Shown one piece after another: positions 12,081-25,518 of a stretch of DNA of 64,000 nucleotides; position 1 is the first letter of the stretch; every line of letters begins with the position of its first letter. A model generated the notes under the pieces. The model made no database searches and had not been told where the DNA came from. It saw only the letters and a list, made by a program, of their open reading frames with translations. The DNA is taken from NCBI GenBank assembly GCA_037893225.1, contig JAZGUH010000535.1, positions 186,001 through 250,000 on the forward strand, written 5' to 3'. Source of the stretch: Hippasteria phrygiana (taxonomy: Eukaryota; Echinodermata; Asteroidea; Valvatida; Goniasteridae). The position numbers and the translations under genes are program-made.

Positions 12081-12311
12081 TTGTGGAGAAAATTCAAACC
12101 TCGCAATGTTTATTTTCTTTCCGGCCAACATCTGTGTACATATTACCTTCTATTTATTGCTCCATGCCTGTCAAATTCCCTGGGGTATGACTTGCTTTAC
12201 TCATTCATAATTGCATGAAATATAAACCAAATACAGTAATGTTGACATGTATGGATAGCTTAGATCTGGCGCTACATGTTGCAATCATCGGCGGCTTCCT
12301 AGAGTTAAAAC
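12081..12311 (+). repeat. Hybrid monomer G: type C head, F/domain-2 tail (231 bp)
   Basis: The head is type C (GTACATATTACCTTC, CCTGTC, GGTATGACTT). The tail is GAAATATAAACC, AAATACAGTAATGTTG and ATCATCGG with TTCCTAG, a form otherwise seen in domain 2. The switch lies between GGTATGA and AATATAAA. The same hybrid recurs at 26910-27140, at the start of domain 2. Confidence 0.8.
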
Positions 12312-12543
12312 TTGTGGAGAAAATTCAAACCTCGCAATGTTTATTTTCTTTCCGGCCAACATCTGTGTACATGTTACCGTCTATTTATTGCTCCATGCAT
12401 GTCAAATTCCCTGGGGTATGGACTTGCTTTATTCATTCATAATTGCATGAAATATCAACCAAATGCAGTAATTTTGACATGTATGGATAGCTTAGATCTG
12501 GCGCTACATGTTGCAATCATCGGCGGCTTCCTAGAGTTAAAAC
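12312..12543 (+). repeat. Monomer type E2 (232 bp)
   Basis: Like E, but GTACATGTTACCGTC instead of GTACATATTACC. The tail is usually ATCATCGG with TTCCTAG. It is rare in domain 1 (12312, 14166, 15324, 17410, 19496, 20886) and frequent in domain 2. At 40112, 51004 and 58883 the head reads GTTACCATC. Confidence 0.85.
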
Positions 12544-12775
12544 TTGTGGAGAAAATTCAAACCTCGCAATGTTTATTTTCTTTCCGGCCAACATCTGTGT
12601 GCATATTATCTTCTATTTATTGCTCCATGCCTGTCAAATTCCCTGGGGTATGGACTTGCTTTACTCATTCATAATTGCATGAAATATCAACCAAATTCAG
12701 TAATTTTGACATGTATGGATAGCTTAGATCTGGCGCTACATGTTGCAATTATCGGCGGCTTCTTAGAGTTAAAAC
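12544..12775 (+). repeat. Monomer type I (232 bp)
   Basis: Marked by GTGCATATTATCTTC (TATC rather than TACC), otherwise the common head and tail. It always follows an E2 monomer: 12544, 15556, 21118 and 27373. This shows E2-I moves as a linked pair. Confidence 0.85.
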
Positions 12776-13238
12776 TTGTGGAGAAAATTCAAACCTCGCA
12801 ATGTTTATTTTCTTTCCGGCCAACATCTGTGTACATATTACCGTCTATTTATTGCTCCATGCATGTCAAATTCCCTGGGGTATGGACTTGCTTTATTCAT
12901 TCATAATTGCATGAAATATCAACCAAATGCAGTAATTTTGACATGTATGGATAGCTTAGATCTGGCGCTACATGTTGCAATTATCGGCGGCTTCTTAGAG
13001 TTAAAACTTGTGGAGAAAATTCAAACCTCGCAATGTTTATTTTCTTTCCGGCCAACATCTGTGTGCATATTACCTTCTATTTATTGCTCCATGCCTGTCA
13101 AATTCCCTAGGGTATGACTTGCTTTACTCATTCATAATTGCATGAAATATAAACCAAATACAGTAATTTTGACATGTATGGATAGCTTAGATCTGGCGCT
13201 ACATGTTGCAATCATCGGCGGCTTCTTAGAGTTAAAAC

Positions 13239-14628
13239 TTGTGGAGAAAATTCAAACCTCGCAATGTTTATTTTCTTTCCGGCCAACATCTGTGTGCATA
13301 TTACCTTCTATTTATTGCTCCATGCCTGTCAAATTCCCTGGGGTATGGACTTGCTCTACTCATTCATAATTGCATTAAATATCAACCAAATTCAGTAATT
13401 TTGACATGTATGGATAGCTTAGATCTGGCGCTACATGTTGCAATTATCGGCGGCGTCTTAGAGTTAACACTTGTGGAGAAAATTCAAACCTCGCAATGTT
13501 TATTTTCTTCCCGGCCACCATCTGTGTGCAGATTACCTTTTATTTATTGCTCCATGCCTGTCAAATTCCCTGGGGTATGGACTTGCTTTACTCATTCATA
13601 ATTGCATGAAATATCAACCAAATTCAGTAATTTTGACATGTATGGATAGCTTAGATCTGGCGCTACATGTTGCAATTATCGGCGGCTTCTTAGAGTTAAA
13701 ACTTGTGGAGAAAATTCAAACCTCGCAATGTTTATTTTCTTTCCGGCCAACATCTGTGTACATATTACCTTCTATTTATTGCTCCATGCCTGTCAAATTC
13801 CCTGGGGTATGACTTGCTTTACTCATTCATAATTGCATGAAATATCAACCAAATTCAGTAATTTTGACATGTATGGATAGCTTTGATCTGGCGCTACATG
13901 TTGCAATTATCGACGGCTTCTTAGAGTTAAAACTTGTGGAGAAAATTCAAACCTCGCAATGTGTATTTTCTTTCCGGCCAACATCTGTGTGCATATTACC
14001 TTCTATTTATTGCTCCATGCATGTCAAATTCCCTGGGGTATGGACTTGCTTTACTCATTCATAATTGCATGAAATATCAACCAAATTCAGTAATTTTGAC
14101 ATGTATGGATAGCTTAGATCTGGCGCTACATGTTGCAATTATCGGCGGCTTCTTAGAGTTAAAACTTGTGGAGAAAATTCAAACCTCGCAATGTTTATTT
14201 TCTTTCCGGCCAACATCTGTGTACATGTTACCGTCTATTTATTGCTCCATGCATGTCAAATTCCCTGGGGTATGGACTTGCTTTATTCATTCATAATTGC
14301 ATGAAATATCAACCAAATGCAGTAATTTTGACATGTATGGATAGCTTAGATCTGGCGCTACATGTTGCAATCATCGGCGGCTTCCTAGAGTTAAAACTTG
14401 TGGAGAAAATTCAAACCTCGCAATGTTTATTTTCTTTCCGGCCAACATCTGTGTGCATATTACCTTCTATTTATTGCTCCATGCCTGTCAAATTCCCTAG
14501 GGTATGACTTGCTTTACTCATTCATAATTGCATGAAATATAAACCAAATACAGTAATTTTGACATGTATGGATAGCTTAGATCTGGCGCTACATGTTGCA
14601 ATCATCGGCGGCTTCTTAGAGTTAAAAC
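13239..14628 (+). repeat. HOR unit A-B-C-D-E2-F (6 monomers, 1390 bp)
   Basis: A hexamer with E2 in the E position. The F at 14398 is unusual only in following a TTCCTAG tail. Confidence 0.8.
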
Positions 14629-16250
14629 TTGTGGAGAAAATTCAAACCTCGCAATGTTTATTTTCTTTCCGGCCAACATCTGTGTGCATATTACCTTCTA
14701 TTTATTGCTCCATGCCTGTCAAATTCCCTGGGGTATGGACTTGCTCTACTCATTCATAATTGCATTAAATATCAACCAAATTCAGTAATTTTGACATGTA
14801 TGGATAGCTTAGATCTGGCGCTACATGTTGCAATTATCGGCGGCTTCTTAGAGTTAAAACTTGTGGAGAAAATTCAAACCTCGCAATGTTTATTTTCTTT
14901 CCGGCCAACATCTGTGTACATATTACCTTCTATTTATTGCTCCATGCCTGTCAAATTCCCTGGGGTATGACTTGCTTTACTCATTCATAATTGCATGAAA
15001 TATCAACCAAATTCAGTAATTTTGACATGTATGGATAGCTTTGATCTGGCGCTACATGTTGCAATTATCGACGGCTTCTTAGAGTTAAAACTTGTGGAGA
15101 AAATTCAAACCTCGCAATGTGTATTTTCTTTCCGGCCAACATCTGTGTGCATATTACCTTCTATTTATTGCTCCATGCATGTCAAATTCCCTGGGGTATG
15201 GACTTGCTTTACTCATTCATAATTGCATGAAATATCAACCAAATTCAGTAATTTTGACATGTATGGATAGCTTAGATCTGGCGCTACATGTTGCAATTAT
15301 CGGCGGCTTCTTAGAGTTAAAACTTGTGGAGAAAATTCAAACCTCGCAATGTTTATTTTCTTTCCGGCCAACATCTGTGTACATGTTACCGTCTATTTAT
15401 TGCTCCATGCATGTCAAATTCCCTGGGGTATGGACTTGCTTTATTCATTCATAATTGCATGAAATATCAACCAAATGCAGTAATTTTGACATGTATGGAT
15501 AGCTTAGATCTGGCGCTACATGTTGCAATCATCGGCGGCTTCCTAGAGTTAAAACTTGTGGAGAAAATTCAAACCTCGCAATGTTTATTTTCTTTCCGGC
15601 CAACATCTGTGTGCATATTATCTTCTATTTATTGCTCCATGCCTGTCAAATTCCCTGGGGTATGGACTTGCTTTACTCATTCATAATTGCATGAAATATC
15701 AACCAAATTCAGTAATTTTGACATGTATGGATAGCTTAGATCTGGCGCTACATGTTGCAATTATCGGCGGCTTCTTAGAGTTAAAACTTGTGGAGAAAAT
15801 TCAAACCTCGCAATGTTTATTTTCTTTCCGGCCAACATCTGTGTACATATTACCGTCTATTTATTGCTCCATGCATGTCAAATTCCCTGGGGTATGGACT
15901 TGCTTTATTCATTCATAATTGCATGAAATATCAACCAAATGCAGTAATTTTGACATGTATGGATAGCTTAGATCTGGCGCTACATGTTGCAATTATCGGC
16001 GGCTTCTTAGAGTTAAAACTTGTGGAGAAAATTCAAACCTCGCAATGTTTATTTTCTTTCCGGCCAACATCTGTGTGCATATTACCTTCTATTTATTGCT
16101 CCATGCCTGTCAAATTCCCTAGGGTATGACTTGCTTTACTCATTCATAATTGCATGAAATATAAACCAAATACAGTAATTTTGACATGTATGGATAGCTT
16201 AGATCTGGCGCTACATGTTGCAATCATCGGCGGCTTCTTAGAGTTAAAAC
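14629..16250 (+). repeat. HOR unit A'-C-D-E2-I-E-F (7 monomers, 1622 bp)
   Basis: Monomer starts 14629, 14861, 15092, 15324, 15556, 15788 and 16020. The run from 14861 on recurs at 20423 (offset 5562), including the TTGTAG box at 16946 and 22508. Confidence 0.8.
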
Positions 16251-17872
16251 TTGTGGAGAAAATTCAAACCTCGCAATGTTTATTTTCTTTCCGGCCAACA
16301 TCTGTGTGCATATTACCTTCTATTTATTGCTCCATGCCTGTCAAATTCCCTGGGGTATGGACTTGCTCTACTCATTCATAATTGCATTAAATATCAACCA
16401 AATTCAGTAATTTTGACATGTATGGATAGCTTAGATCTGGCGCTACATGTTGCAATTATCGGCGGCGTCTTAGAGTTAACACTTGTGGAGAAAATTCAAA
16501 CCTCGCAATGTTTATTTTCTTCCCGGCCACCATCTGTGTGCAGATTACCTTTTATTTATTGCTCCATGCCTGTCAAATTCCCTGGGGTATGGACTTGCTT
16601 TACTCATTCATAATTGCATGAAATATCAACCAAATTCAGTAATTTTGACATGTATGGATAGCTTAGATCTGGCGCTACATGTTGCAATTATCGGCGGCTT
16701 CTTAGAGTTAAAACTTGTGGAGAAAATTCAAACCTCGCAATGTTTATTTTCTTTCCGGCCAACATCTGTGTACATATTACCTTCTATTTATTGCTCCATG
16801 CCTGTCAAATTCCCTGGGGTATGACTTGCTTTACTCATTCATAATTGCATGAAATATCAACCAAATTCAGTAATTTTGACATGTATGGATAGCTTTGATC
16901 TGGCGCTACATGTTGCAATTATCGACGGCTTCTTAGAGTTAAAACTTGTAGAGAAAATTCAAACCTCGCAATGTGTATTTTCTTTCCGGCCAACATCTGT
17001 GTGCATATTACCTTCTATTTATTGCTCCATGCATGTCAAATTCCCTGGGGTATGGACTTGCTTTACTCATTCATAATTGCATGAAATATCAACCAAATTC
17101 AGTAATTTTGACATGTATGGATAGCTTTGATCTGGCGCTACATGTTGCAATTATCGACGGCTTCTTAGAGTTAAAACTTGTGGAGAAAATTCAAACCTCG
17201 CAATGTGTATTTTCTTTCCGGCCAACATCTGTGTGCATATTACCTTCTATTTATTGCTCCATGCATGTCAAATTCCCTGGGGTATGGACTTGCTTTACTC
17301 ATTCATAATTGCATGAAATATCAACCAAATTCAGTAATTTTGACATGTATGGATAGCTTAGATCTGGCGCTACATGTTGCAATTATCGGCGGCTTCTTAG
17401 AGTTAAAACTTGTGGAGAAAATTCAAACCTCGCAATGTTTATTTTCTTTCCGGCCAACATCTGTGTACATGTTACCGTCTATTTATTGCTCCATGCATGT
17501 CAAATTCCCTGGGGTATGGACTTGCTTTATTCATTCATAATTGCATGAAATATCAACCAAATGCAGTAATTTTGACATGTATGGATAGCTTAGATCTGGC
17601 GCTACATGTTGCAATCATCGGCGGCTTCCTAGAGTTAAAACTTGTGGAGACAATTCAAACCTCGCAATGTTTATTTTCTTTCCGGCCAACATCTGTGTGC
17701 ATATTACCTTCTATTTATTGCTCCATGCCTGTCAAATTCCCTAGGGTATGACTTGCTTTACTCATTCATAATTGCATGAAATATAAACCAAATACAGTAA
17801 TTTTGACATGTATGGATAGCTTAGATCTGGCGCTACATGTTGCAATCATCGGCGGCTTCTTAGAGTTAAAAC
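16251..17872 (+). repeat. HOR unit A-B-C-D/C-D-E2-F (7 monomers, 1622 bp)
   Basis: Contains the TTGTAG monomer at 16946 and an F at 17642 with GAGACAATTC. Both marks recur 2086 bp downstream. Confidence 0.82.
16946..17177 (+). repeat. Hybrid monomer D/C, with TTGTAG box variant
   Basis: A D head (TGTGTATT, CATGCATG) is followed by a C tail (TTTGATC, ATCGACGG), which gives two D heads in a row with the next monomer. The conserved box reads TTGTAG instead of TTGTGG. The same monomer is at 19032-19263 in the duplicate copy. TTGTAG also occurs at 22508, in a D monomer with an E-like tail. Confidence 0.82.
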
Positions 17873-18336
17873 TTGTGGAGAAAATTCAAACCTCGCAATG
17901 TTTATTTTCTTTCCGGCCAACATCTGTGTGCATATTACCTTCTATTTATTGCTCCATGCCTGTCAAATTCCCTGGGGTATGGACTTGCTCTACTCATTCA
18001 TAATTGCATTAAATATCAACCAAATTCAGTAATTTTGACATGTATGGATAGCTTAGATCTGGCGCTACATGTTGCAATTATCGGCGGCGTCTTAGAGTTA
18101 ACACTTGTGGAGAAAATTCAAACCTCGCAATGTTTATTTTCTTCCCGGCCACCATCTGTGTGCAGATTACCTTTTATTTATTGCTCCATGCCTGTCAAAT
18201 TCCCTGGGGTATGGACTTGCTTTACTCATTCATAATTGCATGAAATATCAACCAAATTCAGTAATTTTGACATGTATGGATAGCTTAGATCTGGCGCTAC
18301 ATGTTGCAATCATCGGCGGCTTCTTAGAGTTAAAAC
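17873..18336 (+). repeat. HOR remnant A-(B/F) (2 monomers, 464 bp)
   Basis: The shortest unit, formed at the junction of the 2086-bp duplication. Confidence 0.82.
18105..18336 (+). repeat. Junction monomer B/F of the 2086-bp duplication
   Basis: The head is type B up to AAATTCAG (variable base at 18258). The tail is type F from AATCATCGG (variable base at 18311). The crossover therefore lies in 18259-18310. It is followed by A, as F would be, which makes the dimer unit A-(B/F) at 17873-18336. Confidence 0.85.
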
Positions 18337-19958
18337 TTGTGGAGAAAATTCAAACCTCGCAATGTTTATTTTCTTTCCGGCCAACATCTGTGTGCATATT
18401 ACCTTCTATTTATTGCTCCATGCCTGTCAAATTCCCTGGGGTATGGACTTGCTCTACTCATTCATAATTGCATTAAATATCAACCAAATTCAGTAATTTT
18501 GACATGTATGGATAGCTTAGATCTGGCGCTACATGTTGCAATTATCGGCGGCGTCTTAGAGTTAACACTTGTGGAGAAAATTCAAACCTCGCAATGTTTA
18601 TTTTCTTCCCGGCCACCATCTGTGTGCAGATTACCTTTTATTTATTGCTCCATGCCTGTCAAATTCCCTGGGGTATGGACTTGCTTTACTCATTCATAAT
18701 TGCATGAAATATCAACCAAATTCAGTAATTTTGACATGTATGGATAGCTTAGATCTGGCGCTACATGTTGCAATTATCGGCGGCTTCTTAGAGTTAAAAC
18801 TTGTGGAGAAAATTCAAACCTCGCAATGTTTATTTTCTTTCCGGCCAACATCTGTGTACATATTACCTTCTATTTATTGCTCCATGCCTGTCAAATTCCC
18901 TGGGGTATGACTTGCTTTACTCATTCATAATTGCATGAAATATCAACCAAATTCAGTAATTTTGACATGTATGGATAGCTTTGATCTGGCGCTACATGTT
19001 GCAATTATCGACGGCTTCTTAGAGTTAAAACTTGTAGAGAAAATTCAAACCTCGCAATGTGTATTTTCTTTCCGGCCAACATCTGTGTGCATATTACCTT
19101 CTATTTATTGCTCCATGCATGTCAAATTCCCTGGGGTATGGACTTGCTTTACTCATTCATAATTGCATGAAATATCAACCAAATTCAGTAATTTTGACAT
19201 GTATGGATAGCTTTGATCTGGCGCTACATGTTGCAATTATCGACGGCTTCTTAGAGTTAAAACTTGTGGAGAAAATTCAAACCTCGCAATGTGTATTTTC
19301 TTTCCGGCCAACATCTGTGTGCATATTACCTTCTATTTATTGCTCCATGCATGTCAAATTCCCTGGGGTATGGACTTGCTTTACTCATTCATAATTGCAT
19401 GAAATATCAACCAAATTCAGTAATTTTGACATGTATGGATAGCTTAGATCTGGCGCTACATGTTGCAATTATCGGCGGCTTCTTAGAGTTAAAACTTGTG
19501 GAGAAAATTCAAACCTCGCAATGTTTATTTTCTTTCCGGCCAACATCTGTGTACATGTTACCGTCTATTTATTGCTCCATGCATGTCAAATTCCCTGGGG
19601 TATGGACTTGCTTTATTCATTCATAATTGCATGAAATATCAACCAAATGCAGTAATTTTGACATGTATGGATAGCTTAGATCTGGCGCTACATGTTGCAA
19701 TCATCGGCGGCTTCCTAGAGTTAAAACTTGTGGAGACAATTCAAACCTCGCAATGTTTATTTTCTTTCCGGCCAACATCTGTGTGCATATTACCTTCTAT
19801 TTATTGCTCCATGCCTGTCAAATTCCCTAGGGTATGACTTGCTTTACTCATTCATAATTGCATGAAATATAAACCAAATACAGTAATTTTGACATGTATG
19901 GATAGCTTAGATCTGGCGCTACATGTTGCAATCATCGGCGGCTTCTTAGAGTTAAAAC
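18337..19958 (+). repeat. HOR unit A-B-C-D/C-D-E2-F, second copy (1622 bp)
   Basis: A copy of 16251-17872 carrying the same private variants at 19032 and 19728. Confidence 0.82.
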
Positions 19959-21812
19959 TTGTGGAGAAAATTCAAACCTCGCAATGTTTATTTTCTTTCC
20001 GGCCAACATCTGTGTGCATATTACCTTCTATTTATTGCTCCATGCCTGTCAAATTCCCTGGGGTATGGACTTGCTCTACTCATTCATAATTGCATTAAAT
20101 ATCAACCAAATTCAGTAATTTTGACATGTATGGATAGCTTAGATCTGGCGCTACATGTTGCAATTATCGGCGGCGTCTTAGAGTTAACACTTGTGGAGAA
20201 AATTCAAACCTCGCAATGTTTATTTTCTTCCCGGCCACCATCTGTGTGCAGATTACCTTTTATTTATTGCTCCATGCCTGTCAAATTCCCTGGGGTATGG
20301 ACTTGCTTTACTCATTCATAATTGCATGAAATATCAACCAAATTCAGTAATTTTGACATGTATGGATAGCTTAGATCTGGCGCTACATGTTGCAATTATC
20401 GGCGGCTTCTTAGAGTTAAAACTTGTGGAGAAAATTCAAACCTCGCAATGTTTATTTTCTTTCCGGCCAACATCTGTGTACATATTACCTTCTATTTATT
20501 GCTCCATGCCTGTCAAATTCCCTGGGGTATGACTTGCTTTACTCATTCATAATTGCATGAAATATCAACCAAATTCAGTAATTTTGACATGTATGGATAG
20601 CTTTGATCTGGCGCTACATGTTGCAATTATCGACGGCTTCTTAGAGTTAAAACTTGTGGAGAAAATTCAAACCTCGCAATGTGTATTTTCTTTCCGGCCA
20701 ACATCTGTGTGCATATTACCTTCTATTTATTGCTCCATGCATGTCAAATTCCCTGGGGTATGGACTTGCTTTACTCATTCATAATTGCATGAAATATCAA
20801 CCAAATTCAGTAATTTTGACATGTATGGATAGCTTAGATCTGGCGCTACATGTTGCAATTATCGGCGGCTTCTTAGAGTTAAAACTTGTGGAGAAAATTC
20901 AAACCTCGCAATGTTTATTTTCTTTCCGGCCAACATCTGTGTACATGTTACCGTCTATTTATTGCTCCATGCATGTCAAATTCCCTGGGGTATGGACTTG
21001 CTTTATTCATTCATAATTGCATGAAATATCAACCAAATGCAGTAATTTTGACATGTATGGATAGCTTAGATCTGGCGCTACATGTTGCAATCATCGGCGG
21101 CTTCCTAGAGTTAAAACTTGTGGAGAAAATTCAAACCTCGCAATGTTTATTTTCTTTCCGGCCAACATCTGTGTGCATATTATCTTCTATTTATTGCTCC
21201 ATGCCTGTCAAATTCCCTGGGGTATGGACTTGCTTTACTCATTCATAATTGCATGAAATATCAACCAAATTCAGTAATTTTGACATGTATGGATAGCTTA
21301 GATCTGGCGCTACATGTTGCAATTATCGGCGGCTTCTTAGAGTTAAAACTTGTGGAGAAAATTCAAACCTCGCAATGTTTATTTTCTTTCCGGCCAACAT
21401 CTGTGTACATATTACCGTCTATTTATTGCTCCATGCATGTCAAATTCCCTGGGGTATGGACTTGCTTTATTCATTCATAATTGCATGAAATATCAACCAA
21501 ATGCAGTAATTTTGACATGTATGGATAGCTTAGATCTGGCGCTACATGTTGCAATTATCGGCGGCTTCTTAGAGTTAAAACTTGTGGAGAAAATTCAAAC
21601 CTCGCAATGTTTATTTTCTTTCCGGCCAACATCTGTGTGCATATTACCTTCTATTTATTGCTCCATGCCTGTCAAATTCCCTAGGGTATGACTTGCTTTA
21701 CTCATTCATAATTGCATGAAATATAAACCAAATACAGTAATTTTGACATGTATGGATAGCTTAGATCTGGCGCTACATGTTGCAATCATCGGCGGCTTCT
21801 TAGAGTTAAAAC
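19959..21812 (+). repeat. HOR unit A-B-C-D-E2-I-E-F (8 monomers, 1854 bp)
   Basis: The full hexamer with the E2-I pair added between D and E. Confidence 0.8.
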
Positions 21813-24128
21813 TTGTGGAGAAAATTCAAACCTCGCAATGTTTATTTTCTTTCCGGCCAACATCTGTGTGCATATTACCTTCTATTTATTGCTCCATGCC
21901 TGTCAAATTCCCTGGGGTATGGACTTGCTCTACTCATTCATAATTGCATTAAATATCAACCAAATTCAGTAATTTTGACATGTATGGATAGCTTAGATCT
22001 GGCGCTACATGTTGCAATTATCGGCGGCGTCTTAGAGTTAACACTTGTGGAGAAAATTCAAACCTCGCAATGTTTATTTTCTTCCCGGCCACCATCTGTG
22101 TGCAGATTACCTTTTATTTATTGCTCCATGCCTGTCAAATTCCCTGGGGTATGGACTTGCTTTACTCATTCATAATTGCATGAAATATCAACCAAATTCA
22201 GTAATTTTGACATGTATGGATAGCTTAGATCTGGCGCTACATGTTGCAATTATCGGCGGCTTCTTAGAGTTAAAACTTGTGGAGAAAATTCAAACCTCGC
22301 AATGTTTATTTTCTTTCCGGCCAACATCTGTGTACATATTACCTTCTATTTATTGCTCCATGCCTGTCAAATTCCCTGGGGTATGACTTGCTTTACTCAT
22401 TCATAATTGCATGAAATATCAACCAAATTCAGTAATTTTGACATGTATGGATAGCTTTGATCTGGCGCTACATGTTGCAATTATCGACGGCTTCTTAGAG
22501 TTAAAACTTGTAGAGAAAATTCAAACCTCGCAATGTGTATTTTCTTTCCGGCCAACATCTGTGTGCATATTACCTTCTATTTATTGCTCCATGCATGTCA
22601 AATTCCCTGGGGTATGGACTTGCTTTACTCATTCATAATTGCATGAAATATCAACCAAATGCAGTAATTTTGACATGTATAGATAGCTTAGATCTGGCGC
22701 TACATGTTGCAATTATCGGCGGCTTCTTAGAGTTAAAACTTGTGGAGAAAATTCAAACCTCGCAATGTTTATTTTCTTTCCGGCCAACATCTGTGTACAT
22801 ATTGCCGTCTATTTATTGCTCCATGCATGTCAAATTCCCTGGGGTATGGACTTGCTTTATTCATTCATAATTGCATGAAATATCAACCAAATGCAGTAAT
22901 TTTGACATGTATGGATAGCTTAGATCTGGCGCTACATGTTGCAATTATCGGCGGCTTCTTAGAGTTAAAACTTGTGGAGAAAATTCAAACCTCGCAATGT
23001 TTATTTTCTTTCCGGCCAACATCTGTGTGCATATTACCTTCTATTTATTGCTCCATGCCTGTCAAATTCCCTAGGGTATGACTTGCTTTACTCATTCATA
23101 ATTGCATGAAATATAAACCAAATACTGTAATTTTGACATGTATGGATAGCTTAGATCTGGCGCTACATGTTGCAATTATCGGCGGCGTCTTAGAGTTAAC
23201 ACTTGTGGAGAAAATTCAAACCTCGCAATGTTTATTTTCTTCCCGGCCACCATCTGTGTGCAGATTACCTTTTATTTATTGCTCCATGCCTGTCAAATTC
23301 CCTGGGGTATGGACTTGCTTTACTCATTCATAATTGCATGAAATATCAACCAAATTCAGTAATTTTGACATGTATGGATAGCTTAGATCTGGCGCTACAT
23401 GTTGCAATTATCGGCGGCTTCTTAGAGTTAAAACTTGTGGAGAAAATTCAAACCTCGCAATGTTTATTTTCTTTCCGGCCAACATCTGTGTACATATTAC
23501 CGTCTATTTATTGCTCCATGCATGTCAAATTCCCTGGGGTATGGACTTGCTTTATTCATTCATAATTGCATGAAATATCAACCAAATGCAGTAATTTTGA
23601 CATGTATGGATAGCTTAGATCTGGCGCTACATGTTGCAATTATCGGCGGCTTCTTAGAGTTAAAACTTGTGGAGAAAATTCAAACCTCGCAATGTTTATT
23701 TTCTTTCCGGCCAACATCTGTGTGCATATTACCTTCTATTTATTGCTCCATGCCTGTCAAATTCCCTAGGGTATGACTTGCTTTACTCATTCATAATTGC
23801 ATGAAATATAAACCAAATGCAGTAATTTTGACATGTATGGATAGCTTAGATCTGGCGCTACATGTTGCAATTATCGGCGGCTTCTTAGAGTTAAAACTTG
23901 TGGAGAAAATTCAAACCTCGCAATGTTTATTTTCTTTCCGGCCAACATCTGTGTGCATATTACCTTCTATTTATTGCTCCATGCCTGTCAAATTCCCTAG
24001 GGTATGACTTGCTTTACTCATTCATAATTGCATGAAATATAAACCAAATACAGTAATTTTGACATGTATGGATAGCTTAGATCTGGCGCTACATGTTGCA
24101 ATCATCGGCGGCTTCTTAGAGTTAAAAC
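21813..24128 (+). repeat. Rearranged units A-B-C-D-E-(F/A) and B-E-F-F
   Basis: 21813-23202 is a hexamer ending in the F/A hybrid. 23203-24128 has B passing straight to E (C and D missing), then two F-like monomers at 23667 (tail AAATGCAG, ATTATC) and 23898. D at 22508 and D at 24824 share TGTATAGATAGC. Confidence 0.78.
22972..23202 (+). repeat. Hybrid monomer F/A (one monomer lost)
   Basis: The head is F (CCTAGGG, GGTATGA, AATATAAACC, AAATACTG) and the tail is A (ATTATCGGCGGCGTC, GTTAACAC). B follows directly, so one monomer was lost. The switch lies between about 23127 and 23176, the same part of the monomer as the junction at 18259-18310. Confidence 0.82.
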
Positions 24129-25518
24129 TTGTGGAGAAAATTCAAACCTCGCAATGTTTATTTTCTTTCCGGCCAACATCTGTGTGCATATTACCTTCTA
24201 TTTATTGCTCCATGCCTGTCAAATTCCCTGGGGTATGGACTTGCTCTACTCATTCATAATTGCATTAAATATCAACCAAATTCAGTAATTTTGACATGTA
24301 TGGATAGCTTAGATCTGGCGCTACATGTTGCAATTATCGGCGGCGTCTTAGAGTTAACACTTGTGGAGAAAATTCAAACCTCGCAATGTTTATTTTCTTC
24401 CCGGCCACCATCTGTGTGCAGATTACCTTTTATTTATTGCTCCATGCCTGTCAAATTCCCTGGGGTATGGACTTGCTTTACTCATTCATAATTGCATGAA
24501 ATATCAACCAAATTCAGTAATTTTGACATGTATGGATAGCTTAGATCTGGCGCTACATGTTGCAATTATCGGCGGCTTCTTAGAGTTAAAACTTGTGGAG
24601 AAAATTCAAACCTCGCAATGTTTATTTTCTTTCCGGCCAACATCTGTGTACATATTACCTTCTATTTATTGCTCCATGCCTGTCAAATTCCCTGGGGTAT
24701 GACTTGCTTTACTCATTCATAATTGCATGAAATATCAACCAAATTCAGTAATTTTGACATGTATGGATAGCTTTGATCTGGCGCTACATGTTGCAATTAT
24801 CGACGGCTTCTTAGAGTTAAAACTTGTGGAGAAAATTCAAACCTCGCAATGTGTATTTTCTTTCCGGCCAACATCTGTGTGCATATTACCTTCTATTTAT
24901 TGCTCCATGCATGTCAAATTCCCTGGGGTATGGACTTGCTTTACTCATTCATAATTGCATGAAATATCAACCAAATTCAGTAATTTTGACATGTATAGAT
25001 AGCTTAGATCTGGCGCTACATGTTGCAATTATCGGCGGCTTCTTAGAGTTAAAACTTGTGGAGAAAATTCAAACCTCGCAATGTTTATTTTCTTTCCGGC
25101 CAACATCTGTGTACATATTACCGTCTATTTATTGCTCCATGCATGTCAAATTCCCTGGGGTATGGACTTGCTTTATTCATTCATAATTGCATGAAATATC
25201 AACCAAATGCAGTAATTTTGACATGTATGGATAGCTTAGATCTGGCGCTACATGTTGCAATTATCGGCGGCTTCTTAGAGTTAAAACTTGTGGAGAAAAT
25301 TCAAACCTCGCAATGTTTATTTTCTTTCCGGCCAACATCTGTGTGCATATTACCTTCTATTTATTGCTCCATGCCTGTCAAATTCCCTAGGGTATGACTT
25401 GCTTTACTCATTCATAATTGCATGAAATATAAACCAAATACTGTAATTTTGACATGTATGGATAGCTTAGATCTGGCGCTACATGTTGCAATCATCGGCG
25501 GCTTCTTAGAGTTAAAAC
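24129..25518 (+). repeat. HOR unit A-B-C-D-E-F (1390 bp), last complete one
   Basis: The final canonical hexamer before domain 2. Its F at 25288 has AAATACTG, a mark shared with 11386, 22972 and 26215. Confidence 0.85.

Larger units (their letters stand above)
11617..13238 (+). repeat. HOR unit A-B-G-E2-I-E-F (7 monomers, 1622 bp)
   Basis: Monomer starts 11617, 11849, 12081, 12312, 12544, 12776 and 13008. C and D are replaced by the hybrid G and the E2-I pair. Confidence 0.8.
16173..20396 (+). repeat. Tandem duplication, offset 2086 bp (9 monomers)
   Basis: 16173-18310 matches 18259-20396 (2138 bp). The copies share TTGTAG at 16946/19032 and GAGACAATTC after 17642/19728. I saw no difference. 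The junction lies in 18259-18310. Confidence 0.87.
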
